A stretch of 64,000 bases of DNA, taken from positions 62,001 to 126,000 of the forward strand of contig CANLBM010000004.1 in assembly GCA_947488845.1 (NCBI GenBank), given 5' to 3'. The notes under the pieces are model-generated. The model was not told the origin of the DNA. It saw only the letters and a program-made list of their open reading frames with translations, and did not search any database. Below, in pieces: positions 37,593-46,545 of the stretch. The number at the start of each line of letters is the position of its first letter. Within the stretch, counting starts at the first letter, position 1. This DNA comes from an uncultured Sphingomonadaceae bacterium (GTDB taxonomy: Bacteria; Pseudomonadota; Alphaproteobacteria; Sphingomonadales; Sphingomonadaceae). A program made the translations under genes and the position numbers.

Positions 37593-39431
37593 CTACCAAC
37601 CGCAGGACTTGCCTTTATTTTCTTCCTTCAGCCAGTCCATCAGTGGCACGAAATAGCTGATCATCGCCTTGCCGTCCATTTCGCGGGTTCCGGTGAAAGC
37701 TTCGAGAGCGTCGGGCCAAGGCTTGGATGCGCCCATTTCCAGCATTGCGTTCAGCTTCGCGCCGACTTTCTTGTTGCCATAGAAAGAACAGCGGTGGAGC
37801 GGTCCTTTCCATCCGGCGGCATCGCAAGCGGCCTTGTAGAACTGGAACTGCAGGATGCGGGCGAGGAAATAGCGCGAATAAGGCGTGTTGCCCGGGATAT
37901 GATATTTGGCGCCCGGATCGAAGGCATCGGCGGGCCGGTCAACCGGCGGGGTGATGCCCTGATATTCCAGTTTCAGACCATGCCAGGCTTCGGTGTAATT
38001 TTCCGGCTGGATATCGCCCGAGAAAACCTGCCAGCGCCATTTGTCGACCAGCAGACCGAACGGCAGGAAGGCCACCTTGTCCATCGCCTGACGCAGCAAC
38101 AGACCGATATCCTTGTCGGCGCTCGGGACCTTGCTCTTGTCGAGCAAGCCGACCTGGACCAGATATTCCGGCGTGATCGACAGGGCGACCGCATCGCCGA
38201 TGGCCTCGTGGAACCCGTCATTGGCACCGTCGAGATGGAGATAGCTCTGCTTGTTATAGGCGCGCTGGTAGTAATTGTGGCCAAGCTCGTGGTGGATGGT
38301 GGTGAAATCGTCGCCATTGACCTTGATGCACATCTTGATCCGGATATCGTCGACATTGTCGATATCCCAGGCGCTCGCGTGGCAGACGACTTCGCGGTCC
38401 GCCGGCTTGGTGAACAAAGACCTCTGATAGAATGTGTCAGGGAGTGGTTCGAAACCGAGCGATGAGAAGAAGCCCTCGCCTGCCTTGACCATCTTCATCG
38501 CGTCATAGTCATTGGCGACCAGCAATTCGGTGGTGTCGAAACCGATGTCGCCGGCTCCTTCCGGTGCGACGATCTCGTAGATATTGCCCCATTCCTGAGC
38601 CCACATATTGCCGAGCAGATCGGCGCGGATCGGACCGGTTTCCGGCTGCACGGCATCGCCATATTTCTCGTTGAGCTTGTCACGGGTATAGCAGTGCAGC
38701 TGGTCGTAAAGTGGCTTGACCTGCGCCCACAGCTTGTCGGTGAGCTTGGCGAAATCGTCGGCCGGCATGTCGTAACCGGAACGCCACATCGCACCGACAT
38801 CGGCGAAACCAAGCTCCTTGGCGCCTTCGTTGGCAATTTCGACCATGCGGGCATAATCATCTTTCATCGGCGCGCCGACGTTCGTGTGCCAGCTTGCCCA
38901 CATCTCCGACAGTTCTTCGGGGTTGCGGTTGGTGCCCATTGCGGCCTCGATGTCGGAGCCGTTGATTTCCTCGCCGTTGAGCGTGCCCTTCCCTTTGCCG
39001 TAAGCGGAGTTCAGCTTAGTCGCAATCTCGTTCAATTCGGTTGCGGCGCCTTCCGTCGTCGGTGCAGGCAGCACGATCCCGCCGCGCAATTTGTCCAGTT
39101 TGCGACGCGTCACCGCATCCAGTCCGTTGACATCGTTGAACTTCGCCGCTTCGATAGCAGCGTTCACCGACATCGTCGTTCCCTCTGCGCCGACCTTTGC
39201 CGCGAGAGCGTCCGTGTCATCGGTGATGAAGTTCGAATTGATCCAGTAGATCCGCGCGGCGTCGATCGAGAAGTCGAACAGCTGTTTTTCGGTTTCGTCG
39301 ACAAATTGCTTTGCATCAGCGGCGGTGGGCGGCCCGCTTTCTTCCATCGCATCATTTTCGTGATGCTTGGCGAGGGCCGGTGTGGACAGTGCCATGGTGG
39401 CAATTGCGACGATCGAAGCGGCGGTTTTCAT
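37593..39431 (-). CDS. M2 family peptidyl-dipeptidase (ACE-like zinc peptidase)
   Basis: 612 aa exported zinc peptidase of the M2 (angiotensin-converting-enzyme) family. A Sec signal (MKTAASIVAIATMALSTPAL, cleavage near ALAKH) precedes the catalytic body. The zinc site is TIHHELGHNYYQRAYNK (HExxH), with the third ligand region DGFHEAIGDAVALS. The length fits a single ACE catalytic unit. It would remove C-terminal dipeptides from periplasmic peptides. The next gene downstream of its promoter side is a small membrane protein 57 bp away. Confidence 0.92.
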   Translation of the reverse strand: MKTAASIVAIATMALSTPALAKHHENDAMEESGPPTAADAKQFVDETEKQLFDFSIDAARIYWINSNFITDDTDALAAKVGAEGTTMSVNAAIEAAKFNDVNGLDAVTRRKLDKLRGGIVLPAPTTEGAATELNEIATKLNSAYGKGKGTLNGEEINGSDIEAAMGTNRNPEELSEMWASWHTNVGAPMKDDYARMVEIANEGAKELGFADVGAMWRSGYDMPADDFAKLTDKLWAQVKPLYDQLHCYTRDKLNEKYGDAVQPETGPIRADLLGNMWAQEWGNIYEIVAPEGAGDIGFDTTELLVANDYDAMKMVKAGEGFFSSLGFEPLPDTFYQRSLFTKPADREVVCHASAWDIDNVDDIRIKMCIKVNGDDFTTIHHELGHNYYQRAYNKQSYLHLDGANDGFHEAIGDAVALSITPEYLVQVGLLDKSKVPSADKDIGLLLRQAMDKVAFLPFGLLVDKWRWQVFSGDIQPENYTEAWHGLKLEYQGITPPVDRPADAFDPGAKYHIPGNTPYSRYFLARILQFQFYKAACDAAGWKGPLHRCSFYGNKKVGAKLNAMLEMGASKPWPDALEAFTGTREMDGKAMISYFVPLMDWLKEENKGKSCGW

Positions 39432-39488
39432 GATATGATCCTCAACTGTTTTGAATTTGGTTGGAATTGAAACTTTATTGTCTGCCGG

Positions 39489-40016
39489 TCAAGCCCGTGT
39501 TTCGCGCCAGCGCCAGATGAGCGCCACGATCATGGCGAATGTGCCGACGATCCAGCTTATGGTTTTAACGGGTTTCGCCAGCGCCGCTGTCCCGGCGAGG
39601 ATGTCGCTGCCCTGTTCGTTGACCAGTTGCACCAGCTGGCAGATGGTTTCGATATAGTCGGTCAGGCCGAAGAGGAAATAGGCGAGCACGCACAGCAGGC
39701 CAGTTTTCTTGAGCGTGGGTGAATTGGCCCGTTGCCAGATCAGCCGCCCGCCGATAATGCCGCCCGACATATAGAGGGTGATGAAGACAAGGTCGGCGAT
39801 CATGCCCCAGCGCGCGAGGTCCATTACGCCGGCGTCGGCCCAGCTTTGCTGGATAGCGTTGACCCTGTCCGCAGTCGCTGCGCTCTGATGGTCGAGGATT
39901 CCGTTGGGAGCGACAATGGTTTCCAGCGCTCCGCCCGAAATGATCAGATAGATGAAGAGCGCCATCCCGCCGCTCCAGAATATCCAGAAATTGCGCCAGC
40001 TATACAGTTTCGGCAT
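39489..40016 (-). CDS. hypothetical four-helix membrane protein
   Basis: 175 aa with about four hydrophobic segments: FWIFWSGGMALFIYLIISGG, LVFITLYMSGGIIGG, LLCVLAYFLFGLTDYI and TISWIVGTFAMIVALIW. I do not recognise the family. It sits between an alpha/beta hydrolase (8 bp upstream on the same strand) and the M2 peptidase, so a three-gene unit is likely. No signal or catalytic motif is apparent. Confidence 0.75.
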   Translation of the reverse strand: MPKLYSWRNFWIFWSGGMALFIYLIISGGALETIVAPNGILDHQSAATADRVNAIQQSWADAGVMDLARWGMIADLVFITLYMSGGIIGGRLIWQRANSPTLKKTGLLCVLAYFLFGLTDYIETICQLVQLVNEQGSDILAGTAALAKPVKTISWIVGTFAMIVALIWRWRETRA

Positions 40017-40024
40017 CGTACCTC

Positions 40025-40777
40025 CTATCCGACCAGAAAGCGCACCATTTCCTGGCTCATTTCCGCTTTGGTCACGCTACTCATATGCGTCCCGGGTATG
40101 GCGACATGATGGCCCCGGGACAATAGTGCGGTCAGCTTGACCGGGTCGCCATTGTCGCGATCTTCGGATCCGCACAATATCAGTGTCGGCGTCTCTATAA
40201 CCGCCAACGCCGCAGGCTCCAAATCGGAGAAAGTCCTGAGCAGATAGGATGCGGCGACCGGATCGACCTTCTGGCTCTTCATGAACTGGATAGCCATCCA
40301 GTGCGGGTCGCCGCGTTTGGCGCTATCCCTGATCCGGATTGCTTCCTGGAAAAATTCCTGCCGCCGTTCCCAACCGGCAAGCCCTTCGAGTCCCATGCCC
40401 ATCAGCATCGCCTTGGCGGGTTTTGCGCCGGTGACCAGCAGCCGGGCTGTCGTCCGCGCACCGAGCGAGAAGCCACCGAGATCATAGTCGGTCAGTTGCA
40501 GATGCGCGATCAACGCTTGTACGTCCTGTACCAGCACATCATCGGGATAGGCCGACGGATCATGCGGCGCCGCGCTTTCACCATGCGCGCGCAGGTCGGG
40601 CATGATCACACGGAATCCGGCGTCGGCCAGCGCCCCGGCATGACCGAATTTGATCCAGTTGGTATCGGCGTTCGAAAACAGACCGTGGAGCAGGATCACA
40701 GGGCGTCCCTTGCCCATTTCATGGATCTTGAGGTTCACACCGTCAAAGGATGAAAAGTCCCAGTTTTTTGAGGTCAT
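40025..40777 (-). CDS. alpha/beta-fold hydrolase
   Basis: 250 aa. Oxyanion segment VILLHGLFSNADTNW, nucleophile elbow GGFSLGARTTARLL (Gly-Phe-Ser-Leu-Gly), acid candidate ILCGSEDRDNGDP and the late histidine in IPGTHMSSVTK complete the triad. It could be an esterase or C-C hydrolase; the substrate is not evident. Its start shares one base with the stop of the GFA-family gene (TAATG), so they are cotranscribed. Confidence 0.88.
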   Translation of the reverse strand: MTSKNWDFSSFDGVNLKIHEMGKGRPVILLHGLFSNADTNWIKFGHAGALADAGFRVIMPDLRAHGESAAPHDPSAYPDDVLVQDVQALIAHLQLTDYDLGGFSLGARTTARLLVTGAKPAKAMLMGMGLEGLAGWERRQEFFQEAIRIRDSAKRGDPHWMAIQFMKSQKVDPVAASYLLRTFSDLEPAALAVIETPTLILCGSEDRDNGDPVKLTALLSRGHHVAIPGTHMSSVTKAEMSQEMVRFLVG

Positions 40778-41223
40778 TATTGCTTTCCTAAACTGGCGCG
40801 CCAGGCGGTTAAATCGTCGGGCTGGGTCAGATGCTGATCACTCGCTGGATCAAGTTCGATTCCCGGCTGCTTTTTAGATACCCATAAATGCACCACGGGT
40901 GCGATTCCAGATGGATCATCCAGCGTCCCCACTTTCAGTGTAATCATATCCGGCGGATTGCTGCACGAATGCCATAAGCGCGTACCGCAATTGCCGCAGA
41001 AATAATTATGTTTCGCTTTGCCGCTAAAGGCCTGGCTAACGAACGAAGCGGCCTTGCCTTCGACCTGAAGCGAGTCATATTGCATCGGGACAGACATAGA
41101 AAACGCGCTTGCGCTTTGTTTCTTGCAGGCACCGCAATGGCAGGCATAGGCAGCGGGAACAGGGACTTCAAACTGGTATGTGATTGCGCCGCATTGGCAT
41201 CCACCAGTCCGTGTTCCACTCAT
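40777..41223 (-). CDS. GFA (glutathione-dependent formaldehyde-activating) family protein
   Basis: 148 aa zinc-binding protein. Cysteine motifs typical of the family are CQCGAITYQFEV, YACHCGACKKQSASAF, and CGNCGTRLWHSC. Most GFA proteins have no proven activity beyond the founding Gfa; binding of glutathione adducts is an inference. The ATG at 41223 overlaps the upstream isomerase stop (ATGA), which settles the start against a longer frame. Confidence 0.88.
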   Translation of the reverse strand: MSGTRTGGCQCGAITYQFEVPVPAAYACHCGACKKQSASAFSMSVPMQYDSLQVEGKAASFVSQAFSGKAKHNYFCGNCGTRLWHSCSNPPDMITLKVGTLDDPSGIAPVVHLWVSKKQPGIELDPASDQHLTQPDDLTAWRASLGKQ

Positions 41224-41876
41224 CTCTCGGCAAGGCCCTTTTGCTTCATCCGCCATACAGCCAAATCGATCCGGTCCTGCCCGAAAAACGGCTCTCCTTC
41301 GAACACCAGGGTTGGCACGCCCCAGTGGCCAGCAGCTTCCAGTGCTTTTTGATTGTCCGCGATTTCCGCGTCGAGCGCGTCTGACTGGGTGGCCGCTTCA
41401 ACCCGGAGTTCGGTCAGGTCCAGTCCGGCCCGCTCTGCCGCTTTTTCGAGATGGTCGCCTTCGTTCCAGCCAGCGGTACCGCCCCAGATCATCTGCGAGA
41501 CTTCGTCGGCGAACTCCAGCCCCTTGCCGCGCCGCGAGGCCGCCTGCCCCATGCGGGTCAGTTCAAATATATAGGGCTGCTCATCGGCAATCTTGCGGGT
41601 TGCAATGTCCTGGACAATCGGATCGGGATTGGGCGGTGCCATCGGGATGCCCATATGCTGCGCCACCCTGAATATATCCCTGAACACATAGCCCAGCCAA
41701 TTGGGGTGGTTCTTCTCGAAAAAATCCGGTTCGCGGATCGCCAGCGGGTAAACGAAGCGCTGGTTGATTTGCAGGTCATATTCCTGGGTGAGCGCCACAT
41801 AACGCCGCGTAGCCAGATAGCTATAGGGCGAACGGAAGGACCAATATACGTCTGCTTTCAATGTCATGCCGGTCAT
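41220..41876 (-). CDS. 2-hydroxychromene-2-carboxylate isomerase family (DsbA/kappa-GST fold)
   Basis: About 218 aa of the thioredoxin-like kappa-GST group. The start region WSFRSPYSYLATRRYVALT contains the family Ser in place of the DsbA cysteines. Other blocks are RDIFRVAQHMGIPMAPPNPD and the C-terminal WGVPTLVFEGEPFFGQDRID. NahD-type enzymes isomerise a naphthalene intermediate with glutathione, but no aromatic degradation genes flank it, so another glutathione-linked role is possible. ATG at 41876 or 41867 are both possible starts. It is divergent from the marR gene. Confidence 0.87.
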   Translation of the reverse strand: MTGMTLKADVYWSFRSPYSYLATRRYVALTQEYDLQINQRFVYPLAIREPDFFEKNHPNWLGYVFRDIFRVAQHMGIPMAPPNPDPIVQDIATRKIADEQPYIFELTRMGQAASRRGKGLEFADEVSQMIWGGTAGWNEGDHLEKAAERAGLDLTELRVEAATQSDALDAEIADNQKALEAAGHWGVPTLVFEGEPFFGQDRIDLAVWRMKQKGLAER

Positions 41877-41928
41877 ATGACACAATCATTAGTCTCCATC
41901 CACGATTTTCGAACCTAATCATTGCATA

Positions 41929-41946
41929 TAATAAACTATGTTATTA
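41929..41946. promoter_or_regulatory. candidate MarR operator
   Basis: TAATAA-N6-TTATTA inverted repeat 11-28 bp before the marR start, within the gap between the divergent isomerase and marR genes. AT-rich palindromes in this position are typical autoregulatory sites of MarR proteins. Confidence 0.5.
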
Positions 41947-41956
41947 AATTGCGCGA

Positions 41957-42418
41957 ATGAGCGACAATCTAGGATTTCTGATCGGCGATGTTTCGCGGCT
42001 GATTCGCCGGACATTCGACAAGCGGGCAAAGGCGATCGGCGTGACACGTCCGCAATGGCGGGTCCTGACCTGGCTGCAATATAATGAAGGCATAAACCAG
42101 AGCGCCCTTGCGGACCGACTCGAACTGGATGCCATGACATTATGCCGCATGGTTGACCGGTTGCAGTCGGCAGAACTGGTCGAACGTCGCCCCGACCCCG
42201 CCGACCGCCGTGCGTGGAAGCTCCATCTGACAGAAAAAGGCATCGCATTGACGGGCCAATTGAAACCGCTCGGAGAGCAGTTGCTGCAAGAGGCGCTGCA
42301 CGACGTGACGGAAAAAGACCAGGAACAGCTTCATCATCTGCTCGAACAGTTCCGCAGCAATCTGCTGGCGATCGATGACGAAGATTCTCAAGAAAAGCGA
42401 ACAGCCGATGGCGGATAA
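41957..42418 (+). CDS. MarR-family transcriptional regulator of the emrAB operon
   Basis: 153 aa winged-helix dimer. The DNA-binding region runs from VTRPQWRVLTWLQYNEGIN through LADRLELDAMTLCRMVDRL to RRPDPADRRAWKLHLTEKG, the MarR wing. It overlaps the emrA start by 11 bp, so it most likely represses its own efflux operon and is released by a small aromatic ligand. A palindrome upstream is the likely binding site. Confidence 0.9.
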   Translation: MSDNLGFLIGDVSRLIRRTFDKRAKAIGVTRPQWRVLTWLQYNEGINQSALADRLELDAMTLCRMVDRLQSAELVERRPDPADRRAWKLHLTEKGIALTGQLKPLGEQLLQEALHDVTEKDQEQLHHLLEQFRSNLLAIDDEDSQEKRTADGG

Positions 42419-43496
42419 TCCCAACCCGGATATGGAAATGGCAGAGCAGCGGGTGAATCAGGAAGCGCCTGCTGCAATCGAACGTCCGCTCGGCCGGCGT
42501 ATTGCGCGGTGGATGTTGATGCTCTCGGTTCCGCTGATGCTCGCAGGTTTCGGTGTCTATTACTGGGTCATCAGTGACCGCTATGCAGCGACCGACAATG
42601 CCTATGTCCAGCAGGACATCGTCTCTGTGTCTCCGGAAGTCGGCGGCAAGATTATCGAGGTGGGCGTAAGCGAGAACCAGCTGGTCGATGCGGGTGATCT
42701 GCTATTCGTGATTGATCCCGTTCCCTTTGAACTGGCGGTTGCCCAGAGCAATGCCCGGATCGCGGCCGCACAGGTCGAGGTACAAAATCTCCAGGCTGAT
42801 TATCAGGTCAGCGGTGTTGATATCGAAGCGGCGCGACAGGATATTGCCTTCGCCCTGTCCAACTACCAGCGACAGGCGGCGTTGATGGACAAAGGCTTCA
42901 CCACGCGGGCGCGACTGGATGCAGCCCAGCATGAAGTCGATCTCGCCCGGGCCAAGTTGAAATCCGCGCAATCCGATGTGATCGCTGCAAAGGCGCGGCT
43001 CTCGACCGGATCGGCGGCACCGGGAGAAAATCCGGCAGTTGCCGACGCGAAAGTCGCGCGGGAACAAGCGCAGCTCAACCTTCAACGCACCCGGGTCCTG
43101 GCTCCCGTCGCCGGACGCGTTGCCCAGTCGACGCGATTGCAGATCGGCCAGATGATGGTCTCCGGCCTGCCGATGGTGTCGATCGTCAATGACGCCAGCA
43201 GCTGGATTGAAGCGAATTTCAAGGAAACCGATCTCGCCAGAATGAAGGTCGGGCAGAAAGCCAAAATCACTTTTGATGCCTATCCCGGACTGGAGCTCAA
43301 CGGCAGGGTCGACAGTATTGGCGCCGGCACGGGATCGGAATTCTCGGTATTGCCGGCCCAGAATGCCAACGGCAACTGGGTCAAGGTCACGCAGCGGGTT
43401 CCGGTGCGGATCAAGATATTGGACAAATCTCCACGGCGGCTGATCGCGGGCATTTCCGCAGAAGTGACCGTCGATCTTTGCAATGGTAAAGAGTGA
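42408..43496 (+). CDS. emrA: HlyD/EmrA-family membrane fusion protein
   Basis: 362 aa periplasmic adaptor. A single N-terminal membrane anchor (WMLMLSVPLMLAGFGVYYWV) leads into a biotinyl-lipoyl-like half-motif (ATDNAYVQQDIVSVSPEVGG), a coiled-coil hairpin (about residues 110-200), and a beta-barrel region (NLQRTRVLAPVAGRVAQS, IVNDASSWIEANFKETDLAR). It links the EmrB pump to an outer membrane channel. The ATG at 42408 lies inside the marR end; the longer frame at 42375 is less likely. Its stop overlaps the emrB GTG. Confidence 0.9.
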   Translation: MADNPNPDMEMAEQRVNQEAPAAIERPLGRRIARWMLMLSVPLMLAGFGVYYWVISDRYAATDNAYVQQDIVSVSPEVGGKIIEVGVSENQLVDAGDLLFVIDPVPFELAVAQSNARIAAAQVEVQNLQADYQVSGVDIEAARQDIAFALSNYQRQAALMDKGFTTRARLDAAQHEVDLARAKLKSAQSDVIAAKARLSTGSAAPGENPAVADAKVAREQAQLNLQRTRVLAPVAGRVAQSTRLQIGQMMVSGLPMVSIVNDASSWIEANFKETDLARMKVGQKAKITFDAYPGLELNGRVDSIGAGTGSEFSVLPAQNANGNWVKVTQRVPVRIKILDKSPRRLIAGISAEVTVDLCNGKE

Positions 43497-45043
43497 ACGT
43501 CCCAAATCCTGATGTCGCAGCGCTGCCGGTCGACAACCGGCTGCTGCTCACGATTGCCGTGATGCTCGGCAATATCATGCAGATACTGGATTCGACGATT
43601 GCCAATGTCGCCTTGCCGCATATGCAGTCTGGCCTGGGCGCGACACTGGATACGGTCACATGGGTTCTGACGAGCTATATCCTCGCCTCGGCAGTGGCTA
43701 TTCCGATTACCGGCTGGATCGCCGATCGCATCGGCTCCCGCAATCTGTTCCTCTTGTCGATCGCTGGCTTTACCGTGTCATCCCTGCTTTGCGCTACCGC
43801 ATCAAGTCTGGAGATGCTGGTTTTCTACCGGGTCATGCAGGGAATGTCCGGCGCCTTTGTCATGCCGCTTTCGCAAACGGTGATGCTCGACATCAACCCG
43901 CCAAAAAATCATCCGCGGGCCATGGCGATCTGGGGAATGGGGGTCATGATTGCGCCGATTTCCGGGCCGGTTATCGGCGGTTATCTGACCGAGAATTTCA
44001 GCTGGGAATGGATTTTTCTGATCAATATTCCGCTCGGTATCATCGCCTTTGTGATGCTCTGGACATTATTGCCCTCCCGACCGATTTCCCGCCGCAAGTT
44101 CGATCTGCTGGGATATGCCCTGTTCGCCGCCTTCATCACATCCTTCCAACTCATGCTTGATCGCGCGAACGCCGAGGACTGGTTTGAAAGCTGGGAGATC
44201 ATCATCGAATTCGGAATAGCTGCGGCCGCCTTATGGATGTTCGGCATTCATATGGCGACCGCCAGAAATCCGTTCCTCTCGCGCGATCTGTTCCGGGACC
44301 GCAATCTGGTCACGGCGATGCTGCTGATGGTTGTCGCCGGTGTTTCCATGTTTTCGACCATGGCGCTGCTGCCGCCGATGCTACAGAATATCTATCACTA
44401 TACGCCGATTGATGCCGGCCTGATCCTGGCGCCGCGCGGGTTCGGCGTTTTTCTCGGCATGGCGATCGGCAGCCGGCTGGCGACGATCGTCGATGCCCGT
44501 TATGTTGTTGCGACCGGGATGGCGCTGGCTTCCTATTCGGCGTGGATGATGGCCGGATGGAGTCTGGAAATGGAACGCTGGCCAATAATAACCAGCGGTC
44601 TTGTCCAGGGGATCGGGATGGGCGGACTGTTCGTGACCATGAATATATTGGCCTTTTCCACGCTCACGCCTGCCTTGCGGACCGATGGCGCCAGTCTGCT
44701 CAATCTCTCGCGGACCATTGGCGCATCGGTTGGGATCGCTTTTTTTGTCGGTCTGCTGGGCCGCAACTGGCAGACCAGCCACGCCGATCTTGCCGGCAAT
44801 GTAACCGAAGCGCGGCTATCGCCGCTCAGCCCGACCAGCATCAGCCGGCTGGGACAATATGGCGAACAGGCGATGATGATGATCGACGGGGAGGTAAACC
44901 GTCAGGCGCTGATGATCGCCTATCTGGGTGATTTCTGGCTGATGTCGGTGGTCACCGCCTTATGTGTTCCGCTGGTGTTCCTGATGAAGAAACCCCAGCG
45001 GATGAAAGTCGATTCGGCCGAGGCGGCCAGCGCGGCCCACTAG
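43493..45043 (+). CDS. emrB: EmrB/QacA-family MFS multidrug exporter (DHA2, 14 TM)
   Basis: 516 aa proton-driven drug exporter. The family motif C-like LDSTIANVALPHMQ and motif A-like GWIADRIGSRNLFLLSIAGF are near the N-terminus; MQGMSGAFVMPLSQTVML and GPVIGGYLTENFSWEWIFLI follow. About 14 hydrophobic helices are visible. It starts with GTG overlapping the emrA stop (GTGA). Its last 4 bases overlap the end of the convergent asd gene. Substrates are likely hydrophobic toxic compounds. Confidence 0.92.
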   Translation: MNVPNPDVAALPVDNRLLLTIAVMLGNIMQILDSTIANVALPHMQSGLGATLDTVTWVLTSYILASAVAIPITGWIADRIGSRNLFLLSIAGFTVSSLLCATASSLEMLVFYRVMQGMSGAFVMPLSQTVMLDINPPKNHPRAMAIWGMGVMIAPISGPVIGGYLTENFSWEWIFLINIPLGIIAFVMLWTLLPSRPISRRKFDLLGYALFAAFITSFQLMLDRANAEDWFESWEIIIEFGIAAAALWMFGIHMATARNPFLSRDLFRDRNLVTAMLLMVVAGVSMFSTMALLPPMLQNIYHYTPIDAGLILAPRGFGVFLGMAIGSRLATIVDARYVVATGMALASYSAWMMAGWSLEMERWPIITSGLVQGIGMGGLFVTMNILAFSTLTPALRTDGASLLNLSRTIGASVGIAFFVGLLGRNWQTSHADLAGNVTEARLSPLSPTSISRLGQYGEQAMMMIDGEVNRQALMIAYLGDFWLMSVVTALCVPLVFLMKKPQRMKVDSAEAASAAH

Positions 45044-46065
45044 CCCTTTTTAAGATGCTTGCGACCCAGCAGTTCAGCGATCTGCACCGCATTGAGCGCC
45101 GCGCCCTTGCGGAGATTGTCGCTGACGCACCAGATGTTCAGGCCGTTTTCGACTGTCGGGTCTTCGCGGACGCGGCTGATGAAGGTCGCTCCGTCGCCGA
45201 CACATTCGACCGGTGTGACATAGCCTTCGTCCTCGCGCTTATCGACCAGCATGATGCCGGGTGCGTCGCGGAGAATTTTCTGCGCATCCGAAGCGGACAG
45301 TTCCTTTTCGAATTCGATGTTGATCGATTCACTATGGCCGACAAAGACCGGAACGCGCACGCAGGTCGCGGTGAGCTTGATCTTGGGGTCGAGGATCTTC
45401 TTGGTCTCCACCACCATCTTCCACTCTTCCTTGGTTGAACCATCGTCCAGGAACGAGTCGATATGCGGGATCACGTTGAACGCGATCTGCTTGGTAAAGA
45501 CGTGGTTTTCCTTGGGGTCGCCGACGAAGATGGCGCGGGACTGTTCAAACAGCTCATCCATGCCGCCCTTGCCTGCGCCGGAGACCGACTGATAGGTCGA
45601 GACAACGACGCGCTTGATGATCGCGACGTCGTGCAGAGGCTTCAGAGCCACTACCATCTGCGCGGTCGAGCAATTGGGGTTGGCGATGATATTGCGCTTG
45701 GTATAGCCGCTGATCGCCTCGGGGTTCACTTCGGGCACGATCAACGGAACGTCGGGATCCATGCGGTAGAGCGAGCTGTTGTCGATCACGACACAGCCGG
45801 CAGCAGCAGCCTTGGGCGCATATTCCTTGGTTGCGGCCGAACCGGCAGCGAACAAAGCCATGTCCCAGCCAGCAAAGTCGAAATGCTCGATATTCTGGAC
45901 CTTGAGCATCTTGCCGGTGTCGCCGATCTCAATCTCGCTGCCCTGTGAGCGGGACGAAGCGACGGCGGCCAGCTCGTCATAAGGAAATTCGCGCTCGACC
46001 AGGACGTTGAGCATTTCACGCCCGACATTGCCCGTGGCACCAACAACTACAATTTTGTAACCCAT
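45040..46065 (-). CDS. asd: aspartate-semialdehyde dehydrogenase
   Basis: 341 aa NADPH enzyme making aspartate semialdehyde for lysine/diaminopimelate, threonine and methionine synthesis. The Rossmann motif is VVVGATGNVGREMLNVLVER and the active-site cysteine is in NPNCSTAQMVVAL; SVSGAGKGGMDELFEQ and RVPVFVGHSESINIEF follow. Its product also feeds the carboxyspermidine pathway encoded at 17.6-20.0 kb. It lies 84 bp beyond rplS on the same strand, separated by a terminator. Confidence 0.95.
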   Translation of the reverse strand: MGYKIVVVGATGNVGREMLNVLVEREFPYDELAAVASSRSQGSEIEIGDTGKMLKVQNIEHFDFAGWDMALFAAGSAATKEYAPKAAAAGCVVIDNSSLYRMDPDVPLIVPEVNPEAISGYTKRNIIANPNCSTAQMVVALKPLHDVAIIKRVVVSTYQSVSGAGKGGMDELFEQSRAIFVGDPKENHVFTKQIAFNVIPHIDSFLDDGSTKEEWKMVVETKKILDPKIKLTATCVRVPVFVGHSESINIEFEKELSASDAQKILRDAPGIMLVDKREDEGYVTPVECVGDGATFISRVREDPTVENGLNIWCVSDNLRKGAALNAVQIAELLGRKHLKKG

Positions 46066-46088
46066 GAAACTTTTCCTGTGGCTGATAT

Positions 46089-46128
46089 GAAAACAGCCGG
46101 TTTTCCTGGTGGGGAGAACCGGCTGTTT
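46089..46128 (-). terminator. intrinsic terminator after rplS
   Basis: AAACAGCCGGTT pairs with AACCGGCTGTTT around a 14-nt loop; read on the minus strand it ends in a TTTT run. It closes the ffh-to-rplS operon and separates asd. Confidence 0.85.
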
Positions 46129-46149
46129 GAAACTATTATGAAGCGAAAT

Positions 46150-46542
46150 TTATTTTTTTGCTTCGGTGCCCTTCGTAGGCTGGTTCAAACGGCGTTCCGC
46201 AATACGTGCGCGCTTACCGGTGAGACCGCGAAGATAGTAAAGCTTCGCACGACGCACGATACCGCGGCGAACCACGGTAATGCTGTCAATATTCGGGGAG
46301 TAAAGCGGGAATACACGCTCGACGCCTTCGCCGAACGACATTTTGCGTACGGTGAAGTTGGAGCCCATGCCGCGACTGGTCCGTGCAATGCACACACCTT
46401 CGTAATTCTGGGTACGAACGCGCTCGCCTTCGACGACGCGGACACCGACGCGCACTGTATCACCAGCACGGAATTCGGGGATTTCTTTCGAAGCGATAAA
46501 CGCGTCAACTGCTTCTTTTTCCAATGTTTGAATCAGGTTCAT
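46150..46542 (-). CDS. rplS: 50S ribosomal protein bL19
   Basis: 130 aa. bL19 sits at the 30S-50S interface. Visible family blocks are [30 protein letters not shown] [38 protein letters not shown] and [18 protein letters not shown]. It is the last gene of the translation operon and starts 3 bp after the trmD stop. Confidence 0.97.
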   Translation of the reverse strand: MNLIQTLEKEAVDAFIASKEIPEFRAGDTVRVGVRVVEGERVRTQNYEGVCIARTSRGMGSNFTVRKMSFGEGVERVFPLYSPNIDSITVVRRGIVRRAKLYYLRGLTGKRARIAERRLNQPTKGTEAKK

Positions 46543-46545
46543 GAC

